Source: Afipia sp.
Lineage (GTDB): Bacteria > Pseudomonadota > Alphaproteobacteria > Rhizobiales > Xanthobacteraceae
Direction of reading: 5' to 3'
Length of the DNA: 37,007 nucleotides
NCBI GenBank assembly: GCA_017308595.1
Contig: JAFKER010000022.1
Span: forward strand, 1 to 37,007
A program made the position numbers and the translations under genes. Positions 24,545 to 32,146 of this stretch are shown here, in pieces (the stretch's first letter is position 1; every line of letters begins with the position of its first letter). The notes under the pieces are model-generated. The model ran no database searches, was not told where the DNA came from, and saw nothing but the letters and a program-made list of their open reading frames with translations.

Positions 24545-25639
24545 TGTGTGTACCGAAAACCTAAACCCGGACGTAGTGGTGATGCAGTCCGCCAAGGATG
24601 GGATGCGATTTGATACTTCCGGTCGGCTGAACTGGGCGAGAGACCGGCGCATCTTTGTCTAAAGATCGATGCGTCCTGATGTCGTTGTAGTAGCGAGCGT
24701 AGGAACGCAGAATCTGGCGCAGATGCGCCTCGCCCAAGACAATGATGTGGTCCACACACTCACGCCGGATCGATCCGATCAGCCGTTCGGCAAAGCCGTT
24801 TTGCCAGGGCGAGACTGGTGCGGTGGGCTTGTCCCGGATGCCCATGGCGCGCAATCGGCGTGTGACGATCGCGCCATAGATCCGGTCGCGGTCGCGGATG
24901 AGGTAGCGCGGAGCCTCGTCCCAAGGAAAGGCCTCGGCTAGCTGGCGTGCAATCCATTCAGCTGTCGGGTTCGTTGTGACGTTGATCCAGACGAGGTCTC
25001 TGCGGTCGAGCCGAACGATGACGAAGGCATAGAGCAGGTCGAAGCCAACGGTCGGAACAACGAACAAGTCCATGGCGGCGATGTCTGGGGCATGATTGCG
25101 CAGAAAGGTGCGCCATCCTTGACTGGGCGGCCCCCGTCGCTTGATCATGTACTTAGCGACGCTTGACTGCGCGACCTCAAACCCGAGCTTGAGCAGTTCG
25201 CCGTGGATACGCGGCGCTCCCCAAAGCGGGTTCTCGACGCTCATCCGCCGGATCAACGCGCGCAGGTCCGTCTCAATCTGCGGTCGCCCTCCCAATGATC
25301 GTGACTTCCACCGCCAGTAGCAGCGAAAGCCAGCCCGATGCCAACGCACCAGCGTCTCGGGCCGGATGATCGTGAGGACGTGCAGGATCGACGGGAACCA
25401 TCGATACAGCTGGATAAAGAACCAACGATCGTTGTTCGTCAGTCGTGGCCGAACGCGCATCTTGCGCCGCAAAACGATCAACTGATGTCGAAGCACCGCG
25501 TTCTCAGCTTCAAGCCGCAACTTCGACTTGAATGGCGAGGCCAGGACGGCCAGAGCAAAACAGAGCAGCCCGATCATTCCGCCAGTTTAAGCGTTTCCAT
25601 CACGTCATCAACTCGGATAGGGTTTTCGGTACACACAGG
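24543..25639 (-). mobile_element. Insertion sequence with rve-type transposase
   Basis: About 1.1 kb bounded by perfect 19-bp inverted repeats: CCTGTGTGTACCGAAAACC at 24543-24561 and its reverse complement at 25621-25639. It carries a single transposase gene on the reverse strand. Flanking bases (tctgc before, tgacg after) show no target duplication. The two livF pieces at its ends do not join into a full gene, so a deletion or recombination between two copies is likely. Confidence 0.88.
24561..25577 (-). CDS. Transposase with integrase core (IS3/IS481-like)
   Basis: A 338-aa transposase. An N-terminal part resembles those with LRLEAENAVLRHQLIVLRRK and RPRLTNNDRWFFIQLY. A helix-turn-helix-like region follows (RALIRRMSVENPLWGAPRIH), then the DDE core with Asp170 (AAMDLFVVPT), Asp229 (YLIRDRDRIYG) and Glu264 (NGFAERLIGSIRREC). 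The 35-residue distance from Asp229 to Glu264 suits the rve fold. It is a single complete reading frame without frameshifting and is common in Bradyrhizobiaceae. Exact IS family is uncertain. Confidence 0.88.
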   Translation of the reverse strand: MIGLLCFALAVLASPFKSKLRLEAENAVLRHQLIVLRRKMRVRPRLTNNDRWFFIQLYRWFPSILHVLTIIRPETLVRWHRAGFRCYWRWKSRSLGGRPQIETDLRALIRRMSVENPLWGAPRIHGELLKLGFEVAQSSVAKYMIKRRGPPSQGWRTFLRNHAPDIAAMDLFVVPTVGFDLLYAFVIVRLDRRDLVWINVTTNPTAEWIARQLAEAFPWDEAPRYLIRDRDRIYGAIVTRRLRAMGIRDKPTAPVSPWQNGFAERLIGSIRRECVDHIIVLGEAHLRQILRSYARYYNDIRTHRSLDKDAPVSRPVQPTGSIKSHPILGGLHHHYVRV

Positions 25640-25794
25640 TGACGATACTTTTGTCCGAGCAGAATGCGAAACTGGCAACCGCGATAGCGGACAGGCTTTA
25701 TGTCCTTCAGGTCGGCCGCGTGCAGATGAGCCGGACGACTGAAAATCTCTTGCAGGATCCGGATTTCGTGGAGAGATTTCTGAGCTTGTCGTAA
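25639..25794 (+). pseudogene. livF: livF 3' remnant
   Basis: Right after the IS, frame 1 reads VTILLSEQNAKLATAIADRL, then YVLQVGRVQMSRTTENLLQD and a stop at 25794, which is the end of a LivF ATPase (switch region and C-terminus). About 80-90 central codons, including signature and Walker B, are missing between the two halves. The style (LLSEQN rather than LVEQN) suits a LivF but may come from a different copy from the 5' part. Confidence 0.8.
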
Positions 25795-25901
25795 GCGCAG
25801 GATCTGATCGCGGAGAAACCGAGAGTCCTTTGGGCTTTAGTGTTGCGGCGGTTTATAAGCCGCGGCCTCTTTCAGTTCTCGTGTTTCGTTTAATCCAACA
25901 G

Positions 25902-25934
25902 AAAACCCCGGTCAGTTTATCTGGCCGGGGTTTT
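25902..25934. terminator. Bidirectional intrinsic terminator
   Basis: AAAACCCCGGTCAG (25902-25915) pairs with CTGGCCGGGGTTTT (25921-25934) across a 5-nt loop, with T-runs in both directions. It lies between the convergent livF remnant and the aldehyde dehydrogenase gene. The rest of 25795-26014 shows nothing. Confidence 0.9.
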
Positions 25935-26014
25935 CGTATGTATGCGGTACGTCGGCTTGGATGAAGCGAAGTGTTCGTCCGCAGGAGGACTACTTCACAT
26001 CGCTTCTTGTTGGC

Positions 26015-27490
26015 CTACCAGGACGTGGCGATATATTTTGCCTCGGTGAACTCCAGCAGGCCGTGGTGGGCGCCTTCGCGTCCGAGACCGCTCTGCTTGG
26101 TGCCACCGAATGGAGCCGCCGGATCCGACACAAGGCCGCGATTCAGCGCGACCATGCCGGCATCTAGTTGCTCGGAAACCCGCAGACCTCTCGCCAGATT
26201 CTGAGTGTAGACGTAGCTGACCAGTCCGTATTCGGTGTCGTTGGCGAGTGCGATGACCTCATCTTCCGTCTTGAAGCTGACGAGTGCCGCAACCGGTCCG
26301 AATATCTCATCGTGAAGAAGTTCGGAATTCGGCGCGACATCGGTCAGCACGGTGGGAGGATAAAAATAACCCTTGCGGTCGAGCTTCTTGCCGCCGGTCA
26401 GCACCTTCGCACCGCGCGCGACGGCATCATCGACAAACCTCACGACTTTCTGAAGGCTCGGCGCGTTGACGAGAGGCCCGCACTGCGTGCCCGGCAACCA
26501 GCCGTCGTCGACATTCATCGCACCCATCTTCGCCGACAATTTTTTGGCAAACGCGTCGTAGATGGATTCATGGATATAGAAGCGGTTGGCGGCGGTACAG
26601 GCCTCTCCACCATTACGCATCTTGGCGATCATGGCTCCTTCGATTGCAGCATCGATATCCGCATCTTCGAAGACGATGAATGGGGCATTTCCACCAAGTT
26701 CCATCGAGCAGTTGATGACGCAGTCCGACGCTTCGCGCAACAGCCTGCGGCCGACACCAGTTGAGCCGGTGAAGGAAAGTTTGCGCACCCGCGGATCATG
26801 AAGCATCGCGCTGATAACCGGTCCGGGCGAAGATGTCGTGATCACATTGACGACGCCGTCCGGCACGCCGGCTTCTGCGAGAATTTCGACCATCGCAAAC
26901 GCGGTCAGCGGGGTTTCCGTTGCTGGCTTCAAGATGCAGGTACATCCGGCAGCCAACGCTGGGCCGATCTTGCGGGTCGCCATAGCCGCCGGGAAATTCC
27001 ACGGCGTGACAAGAACAGAGATGCCGACCGGCTGATACTGCACCATGATGCGGTTCGCGCCGCCGGGCGCGATGGAAATGTCGCCATTGATGCGCACGGC
27101 TTCTTCCGCATACCAGCGGAAGAATTCGGCGGCGTAATTGACCTCACCCTTCGCGTCGGCGAGGGCTTTTCCGTTCTCGATCGAGATCAGTTCAGCCAGC
27201 CAGTCGGCTTTTGCCATCATCAGGTTGTAAGCCTTGAGCAGAATTTCGGCGCGCTTGCGCGGCGCAGTTTTTGCCCAACCCTTGGCGGCTGCGGCTGCCG
27301 CATCGACAGCCGAAATGCCGTCTTCAACAGTTGCGTCAGCGATGGTCGCCAGTCGCTCTTCAGTTGAGGGATTGAAGACGTCGATCCGCTTTCCGGAGCT
27401 TGGCTTGATCCATTTTCCGCCGATGAACAGATCAGACGGGATCGAATGCGTGTCGATTTTGGACGATTTGATTGCGGTGACTGAGTTCAT
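26015..27490 (-). CDS. NAD(P)-dependent succinate-semialdehyde dehydrogenase-like enzyme
   Basis: A 491-aa aldehyde dehydrogenase close to the GabD group. Catalytic Asn about 165 (VLVTPWNFPAAM), Glu about 264 (MELGGNAPF) and Cys about 298 (NGGEACTAANR) are present, as are SFTGSTGVGRRLL and the C-terminal PFGGTKQSGLGREG. The reaction would be oxidation of a semialdehyde such as succinate semialdehyde to the dicarboxylate. AAGGAG lies 8 nt before the ATG at 27490, favouring it over the ATG at 27499. It follows the iron-type dehydrogenase gene after 16 bp; the two could turn a hydroxyacid such as 4-hydroxybutyrate into a dicarboxylate. It is the last gene of the operon divergent from gntR. Confidence 0.9.
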   Translation of the reverse strand: MNSVTAIKSSKIDTHSIPSDLFIGGKWIKPSSGKRIDVFNPSTEERLATIADATVEDGISAVDAAAAAAKGWAKTAPRKRAEILLKAYNLMMAKADWLAELISIENGKALADAKGEVNYAAEFFRWYAEEAVRINGDISIAPGGANRIMVQYQPVGISVLVTPWNFPAAMATRKIGPALAAGCTCILKPATETPLTAFAMVEILAEAGVPDGVVNVITTSSPGPVISAMLHDPRVRKLSFTGSTGVGRRLLREASDCVINCSMELGGNAPFIVFEDADIDAAIEGAMIAKMRNGGEACTAANRFYIHESIYDAFAKKLSAKMGAMNVDDGWLPGTQCGPLVNAPSLQKVVRFVDDAVARGAKVLTGGKKLDRKGYFYPPTVLTDVAPNSELLHDEIFGPVAALVSFKTEDEVIALANDTEYGLVSYVYTQNLARGLRVSEQLDAGMVALNRGLVSDPAAPFGGTKQSGLGREGAHHGLLEFTEAKYIATSW

Positions 27491-27506
27491 ATCATGCACT
27501 CCTTGA

Positions 27507-28733
27507 TTAAGCGTCGGAAGACATCAGATGTCCGCCGAAGGCAGCTTTGACGATGATGGCAAGCTTCTCGACATCGAGTGGTTTGGGGTTGTTCTTGACC
27601 AGGCGCTGGGCAGTGAAGGACTGTTCGGCTGTCCAGTCCAGCTTGTCGGAAGGTAACCCTAGCTCGGCGAGTGTTTTTGGAAGCCCGATTTCGGCAAACA
27701 GGGCTGCAACCTTCTCGATTGCTGCGACAGACAGTTGATCGTCCGACTTCCCTGCGCGCTGGATGCCCATCGCCAGGGCGATCTGAGCGAACTCGGGCAC
27801 ACACGCCGAGCGGTTAAAGTCCATGACGTACGGCATCAAAAGTGCAACGCCCGTTCCGTGCGGTGTGTGCGTCAGCGCTCCCACTGGATACTGAATGGCA
27901 TGCGCGGCGGCTGTGCCGGCTGTGCCGAATGCAAGGCCCGCCGACAGGGCTCCGAGCATCAGGTCATCGCGGGCGGCTTCGTCGTCACCTTGACGGCAGG
28001 CACGAGCGAGGCTCCGGGAAATGAGCTCGATCGCAAAAAGAGCGTGATGATCGGACAACAGGTTCTTGCCGATGAAGACGTGCTCGTGGACCAGTTGAGG
28101 TGTGGCGGGACGGCGAATGGCCGTAAAAGCTTCGATCGCGTGCGTCAGCGCGTCGGATCCGGAAATCGCCGTCAGTCCCGGGGGGCAGGTGTAGGTCAGT
28201 TCGGGATCGCAGATTGCGGTGTGCGAGATGATGTGGGGACTTGCGATGCCGACCTTCATGGTTCGCTCAGGATCTCCGAGAACCGCCACCGGCGTCACTT
28301 CTGAGCCGGTACCTGATGTCGTCGGAATCGAAATGAGCGGAAGTACGGGGCCGGGGACTTTGAACTCGCCATAGTAGTCGCGAATGTTTCCCCCATGGGT
28401 CAGCATGACGGCGGCAGCCTTGGCGATATCCATGCAGGACCCACCGCCGATTCCGATGACAATGTCAGGCCCGAACTTTTTTCCCGAGGCGACGCAATCG
28501 TCGAGGCAGCTCAAGGGCAATTCCGCGATGGTCTGATCGTAAATGTGTACGGCGACGCCGTTGCTCTTGAGGTCATCCATCATGGCGATGAAGTCGCGCT
28601 CGGCACTGAGGCGTGTGTCCGTACAAATGAACGCGCGGGACCCAAGAGATTTGGCGGCTTTTCCAAGCGAGCCGCGCTGGCCTTTACCGAAAATGATGTT
28701 GCGCGGTGTTCTGAGAGCGCCGAAGTGTGTCAT
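27507..28733 (-). CDS. Iron-containing alcohol dehydrogenase
   Basis: A 408-aa Fe-ADH with IVIGIGGGSCMDIAKAAAVML, TTSGTGSEVTPVAV, and metal ligands in CDPELTYTCPPGLTAISGSDALTHAIEAF and in AAAHAIQYPVGALTHTPHGTG-type sequence. Despite some maleylacetate-reductase-like features, coupling to a semialdehyde dehydrogenase favours oxidation of an omega-hydroxyacid such as 4-hydroxybutyrate. AAGGAAAAGCGGC precedes the ATG. It sits between the Ldh2-type dehydrogenase and the aldehyde dehydrogenase in one operon. It is only distantly similar to the Fe-ADH at 16638-17783. Confidence 0.9.
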   Translation of the reverse strand: MTHFGALRTPRNIIFGKGQRGSLGKAAKSLGSRAFICTDTRLSAERDFIAMMDDLKSNGVAVHIYDQTIAELPLSCLDDCVASGKKFGPDIVIGIGGGSCMDIAKAAAVMLTHGGNIRDYYGEFKVPGPVLPLISIPTTSGTGSEVTPVAVLGDPERTMKVGIASPHIISHTAICDPELTYTCPPGLTAISGSDALTHAIEAFTAIRRPATPQLVHEHVFIGKNLLSDHHALFAIELISRSLARACRQGDDEAARDDLMLGALSAGLAFGTAGTAAAHAIQYPVGALTHTPHGTGVALLMPYVMDFNRSACVPEFAQIALAMGIQRAGKSDDQLSVAAIEKVAALFAEIGLPKTLAELGLPSDKLDWTAEQSFTAQRLVKNNPKPLDVEKLAIIVKAAFGGHLMSSDA

Positions 28734-28762
28734 GCCGCTTTTCCTTATTGAGAAGATCGATT

Positions 28763-29767
28763 CTATCTTTTCGAAAGTGCGAGAAGGTCGTTCCAGACGC
28801 CGTCGGCGACGGGAATACCGTTGCGCAACCGCTCCTCCCGAACGGCGAGTGAGCGATCGCCGGGGATCGCAACGAACTCAAAACCGTTGGCGGGGGCGTC
28901 TTCACGGATTGCCTGCAGATAGGCGCCGATGGTTGCGGCCATTGAGCCGCTAACTGCCGCATCGACAGCAATAAAGACATCGCCTTTGTTACAGACTGCG
29001 GTTGAATCGAGCGTCCCGCGAACATCGCGCCCGATCGCTGATGCGGTCAGGCTCGCGACCAGAACTTCAAATGCGAGGCCCAGCGCATATCCTTTTGCCG
29101 CGCCAAACGGTGCTATCGATCCGTCACGGGCGGCCATGGCATCGGTCGTCGGATTGCCTTGCGCATCCAGCGCCCAATTAGCCGGGATCGGCTTATTGCG
29201 ATGGGCGTAGTCGTGGATTTGCCCCATCGACACCAGACTTGTCGCCATATCGAGTACAAACGGGCGAGGGGAGGCGGGTACGCCGATCGCAATGGGGTTT
29301 GTCCCCAGCATGGCGCGGCGTCCGCCCCATGCATGGACAAGCGCTTCGCTCGTTGACAGTGCAAGCAGCGTCAATCCTTTTGAAGCCACCCGCTCCGCGT
29401 ACCAGGCCATCATCCCGAGATGATTGTTATTGGCGATGGCGGCTATTGAAATTCCTGTGGTGTGCGCTTTTTCGACAATTGCATCGAGCGCGGAGCATGC
29501 CACAACTGGGCCGAGGCCGTTCTGACCGTCCACCTCCAGAAAAGCATCGCCTCTCCACGAGTGTTTTCCTGTTGTGATGGGGTCTGCGACCTTATTGCCG
29601 ATCCTTTCGACGATCCTGGCGAGGCGGAGCAATCCATGAGACGGGCGGCCGCGAAGCTCTGCCTCGAGTAGAAGGTCTGTCTGCAGTTCGGCGTGGGGTT
29701 CCGGCACGCCGGCGCGCTTCAGCACCGCCTCTGAAAGTGCGCGTAATTGGTCTACATCTATGATCAA
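28763..29767 (-). CDS. Malate/L-lactate dehydrogenase family (Ldh2) oxidoreductase
   Basis: A 334-aa NAD(P)-dependent 2-hydroxyacid dehydrogenase of the Ldh_2 family (malate, sulfolactate, ureidoglycolate and similar). Family marks are GRPSHGLLRL (catalytic His region), AAIANNNHLGMMAWYAERVA, MLGTNPIAIGVP and FGAAKGYALGLAFEVL. The N-terminus begins LIIDVDQLRALSEAVL; the TTG at 29767 with AGGA 7 nt upstream is chosen, as no ATG is available. It is the first gene of the operon with the Fe-ADH and the semialdehyde dehydrogenase, divergent from gntR. Three oxidoreductases in a row suggest a pathway oxidising a hydroxylated carboxylate at more than one position; the substrate is unknown. Confidence 0.85.
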   Translation of the reverse strand: MIIDVDQLRALSEAVLKRAGVPEPHAELQTDLLLEAELRGRPSHGLLRLARIVERIGNKVADPITTGKHSWRGDAFLEVDGQNGLGPVVACSALDAIVEKAHTTGISIAAIANNNHLGMMAWYAERVASKGLTLLALSTSEALVHAWGGRRAMLGTNPIAIGVPASPRPFVLDMATSLVSMGQIHDYAHRNKPIPANWALDAQGNPTTDAMAARDGSIAPFGAAKGYALGLAFEVLVASLTASAIGRDVRGTLDSTAVCNKGDVFIAVDAAVSGSMAATIGAYLQAIREDAPANGFEFVAIPGDRSLAVREERLRNGIPVADGVWNDLLALSKR

Positions 29768-29768
29768 G

Positions 29769-29792
29769 ATCAAATCCTATACGATATTTGAT
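29769..29792. promoter_or_regulatory. Candidate GntR operator
   Basis: ATCAAAT (29769-29775) and ATTTGAT (29786-29792) are exact inverted arms 10 bp apart, between the Ldh2-type gene and gntR. The left arm overlaps the Ldh2 translation start region, so a bound regulator would block that operon. Its symmetry and location fit the neighbouring regulator, but only one copy was seen. Confidence 0.5.
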
Positions 29793-29845
29793 TTTGTTTC
29801 GGCCGGTTTATGCTATTGATTGATAGGGAGCAAGAGGGAATCGGG

Positions 29846-30565
29846 ATGCCGAAGAGCAAGATGCAAACGATTGACCCGCAGGCGGTCGATATCGCCCCGC
29901 CCGCCCGGGCGCTGGTTCGTCCATCGGCTTTGGTGGATGAAGCTTACGAGGCGATCCTCGATCGTATCATGCGTCTGAAGATTCAGCCCGGATCAAAGAT
30001 CACGGTCGATAGCCTTGCGCGCGAGCTGGGAGTTTCCCAAACGCCGATCCGCGAGGCGCTGAGCCGGCTGGAGGCGGAAGGGCTGGTGCTGAAAACTCAT
30101 CTGGTCGGATACAGCGCGGCCGAGCAGCTCAAGCGAAAGCAGGTCGAAGATCTGTTCGAACTGCGATTGTGGCTTGAGCCCGCGGCCACTGCAAAAGCAG
30201 CTTCTCAAATATCGGCAAAGCAATATGAGCAGCTTCAAAAGCTCGAAACTGATATGGTCGCGTTACGCGACAATGAGTTTCCGGCATACGGCCAGTTCGC
30301 ACGGAAAGATGCCGAGTTTCATGCTCAGATCGCTGCTGCAAGTGACAATGACCTTCTCGCAGATGCGTTATCTAAGCTGCATACACACGTCCACATCTTC
30401 AGGCTCGTGTTTCATACGCGTGTAACGTCGGAGGCAATTGCTGAACACGCGGATATATTGCGTGCTTTAAAGACCGGAGACTCCCGCAAGAGTGAGACGG
30501 CAATGAGGTCTCATATCATGGCGTCTCGCAACCGGATTCTGTCGCTACTCCAACGGGCCGACTAA
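29846..30565 (+). CDS. GntR-family regulator, FCD subfamily
   Basis: A 239-aa regulator. The winged helix-turn-helix lies at about residues 30-90 (YEAILDRIMRLKIQPGSKIT, LARELGVSQTPIREALSRLE, GLVLKTH). The C-terminal FCD domain shows ELRLWLEPAAT, a metal-type acidic position in KDAEFHAQIA and paired histidines in EHADILRAL and RSHIMASRN, so it probably binds a metal and a small organic acid. The ATG at 29846 has GAGGGAAT upstream; the frame also opens at 29810. Divergence from the three-dehydrogenase operon makes that operon its likely target. Confidence 0.88.
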   Translation: MPKSKMQTIDPQAVDIAPPARALVRPSALVDEAYEAILDRIMRLKIQPGSKITVDSLARELGVSQTPIREALSRLEAEGLVLKTHLVGYSAAEQLKRKQVEDLFELRLWLEPAATAKAASQISAKQYEQLQKLETDMVALRDNEFPAYGQFARKDAEFHAQIAAASDNDLLADALSKLHTHVHIFRLVFHTRVTSEAIAEHADILRALKTGDSRKSETAMRSHIMASRNRILSLLQRAD

Positions 30566-30651
30566 ACGCAGCTGACCTTCAGCAAAGCGAAGACTTCCGG
30601 GTGTTGTCGCTGCCATCACCGCCAGCACGGGTTATGGTCTTAACGGTACCG

Positions 30652-30676
30652 CCGGCTTTGATGTCATCAAAGCCGG
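30652..30676. terminator. Hairpin between convergent gntR and binding-protein genes
   Basis: A 25-bp palindrome with arms CCGGCTTTGATG and CATCAAAGCCGG around a single T. It lies between the stops of gntR (30565) and the reverse-strand binding-protein gene (30704). No T-run follows, so its role as a terminator rests on location. Confidence 0.55.
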
Positions 30677-30703
30677 ATGATCGTTGCGATAGCGTTCCGG
30701 TTC

Positions 30704-31915
30704 TTACTTTGCGAGCGAGCAAGCGCCGTCACTCAGTGGACGGAAAGCCTTTTCGCCGGGGATTACCGAAATCACCTTGTAGTAGTCGTAAGGCTTCTTC
30801 GATTCCTCGGGCTTCTTCACTTCGACCAGATACATGTCGTGAATGACCCGTCCATCCGTGCGGATCGAGGTTTTGCCGAACAGCGGATCGTCGAACGTGC
30901 CTGCTGCGCGCATGGCCGAGACGACAGCGGCGCCATCCTTCGCGCTGCCTGATTTGGCAACGGCATTCAGATAAGCGAGCGTCGCCGAATAGCTGCCGGC
31001 CTGGCTCATTGACGGTATCTTGCCGTTCATGCGCTTGGCGAAGCGCTCGCCGAAAGTTCGCGTTTTGTCGTTGATATCCCAATAGAAGGCGGTGATGAGT
31101 TGCAGGCCGTTTGACGATTTCAATCCAAGTGCGTGGATATCGTTGATAAACACGATGAGGCCGACCATTTTTTGTCCTCCGGCGACAAGGCCGAATTCTC
31201 CCGCCGTCTTGATGGCGTTGATGGTGTCGGTGCCGCCGTTTGCCAGGCCGATGATCTGCGCTTTCGAGTTCTGTGCCTGAAGCAGGAACGAAGAGAAATC
31301 GGTCGTATTGAGCGGATGCCGGGCCGAACCGAGAATAGTGCCGCCGTTCGCTTTCACGACATCCGAAGCCTCACGCTCCATCGTCGTTCCGAATGTGTAG
31401 TCAGCTGTGAGGAAGTACCAGCTTTTTCCGCCGCTCTTCACGACGGCTTCCGCTGTTCCGTGAGAGTTCGACCATGTGTCCCAGACCCAGTGCAGGGTAT
31501 TGGGTGTGCACGCCTTCCCGGTGATGTCCGATGTGCCCGCGGTGGTCGCGATCATCACCTTGTTTTTCTCTTTGGCGATTCCGGCTACGGCCAACGCTAC
31601 GCCACTCGTGGGAACATCGATAATGAGATCGACACCCTCCGTGTCGAACCAACGGCGGGCGATCGTCGCGGCATTATCGGGTTTATTCTGCGGATCGGCA
31701 GAGACCACGTCGACAGGGATGGTTTTATTCGCCGCGCGAAAATCCTCGACCGCCATTTTGACCGCTTCGAGTGACCCTGGGCCGGAAAAGTCGGCATAGG
31801 GTCCGGTCATGTCGCTCATCACGCCAATCCTGACCGGCGTCTGCGCTGCTGCACTGCCGCCAGTCAGCGCCAGAGCGATGGCCAGCGAACTCAGCGAATT
31901 AATAGTCCTGTTCAT
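30704..31915 (-). CDS. LivK-type ABC transporter substrate-binding protein
   Basis: A 403-aa Peripla_BP_6 protein with a clear signal peptide (SLSSLAIALALTGGSAAAQT, cleavage near residue 25). The mature part starts TPVRIGVMSDMTGPYADFSG and keeps the same landmarks as the protein at 22161-23378 (VDLIIDVPTSGVALAVAGI, DFSSFLLQAQNSKAQIIGLA, VFINDIHALGLKS); the two are paralogues with about half their residues the same by eye. GAGGGGGAAACGATC precedes the ATG, nearly the same leader as in the paralogue. It is divergent from the badH operon, so uptake of an alicyclic or related acid is the best guess. No permease or ATPase gene follows it. Confidence 0.9.
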   Translation of the reverse strand: MNRTINSLSSLAIALALTGGSAAAQTPVRIGVMSDMTGPYADFSGPGSLEAVKMAVEDFRAANKTIPVDVVSADPQNKPDNAATIARRWFDTEGVDLIIDVPTSGVALAVAGIAKEKNKVMIATTAGTSDITGKACTPNTLHWVWDTWSNSHGTAEAVVKSGGKSWYFLTADYTFGTTMEREASDVVKANGGTILGSARHPLNTTDFSSFLLQAQNSKAQIIGLANGGTDTINAIKTAGEFGLVAGGQKMVGLIVFINDIHALGLKSSNGLQLITAFYWDINDKTRTFGERFAKRMNGKIPSMSQAGSYSATLAYLNAVAKSGSAKDGAAVVSAMRAAGTFDDPLFGKTSIRTDGRVIHDMYLVEVKKPEESKKPYDYYKVISVIPGEKAFRPLSDGACSLAK

Positions 31916-31960
31916 GATCGTTTCCCCCTCTGTTTTGATCTTTGAGCGAAGGAACTTCGC

Positions 31961-31986
31961 TTATAAGGCAATATATTGTCTTATAA
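31961..31986. promoter_or_regulatory. 26-bp palindrome in the divergent binding-protein/badH promoter
   Basis: Arms TTATAAG and CTTATAA flank a CAATATATTG core (31969-31978); 24 of 26 positions are symmetric. A similar half-conserved copy with core CAAGATATTG follows at 31994-32003. They lie 45-90 bp upstream of the binding-protein start and look like a repressor site cluster. Confidence 0.7.
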
Positions 31987-32070
31987 TATATGGCAAGATA
32001 TTGTTATAATAGCCCATAAGCCTTTCATGGGAGATGGAAACTCCCATAGAGATCGTTGCACTTGGCATAT

Positions 32071-32090
32071 TATGTCAATATATTGACATA
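32071..32090. promoter_or_regulatory. Perfect 20-bp palindrome in the badH promoter
   Basis: TATGTCAATATATTGACATA is fully symmetric and shares the CAATATATTG core with 31969-31978. Its right half contains TTGACA, which with CATATG 17 nt further on makes a promoter-like pair towards badH, so a bound protein would block the promoter. Confidence 0.75.
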
Positions 32091-32146
32091 TCAGCGAGGC
32101 TGCGGCATATGCATTTGGCGGGCGGCAACAGGAGTGGGAGCAAAGC

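Noticed and set aside
24545-24662. Continuation of livF to 24662 as a shorter functional protein
   Set aside because: The last 39 codons are IS sequence, and signature and Walker B motifs are missing, so it cannot be an ATPase.
16638-28733. The two Fe-type alcohol dehydrogenases as a recent duplication
   Set aside because: They share only family motifs; lengths and most residues differ, and their operons have different regulators.
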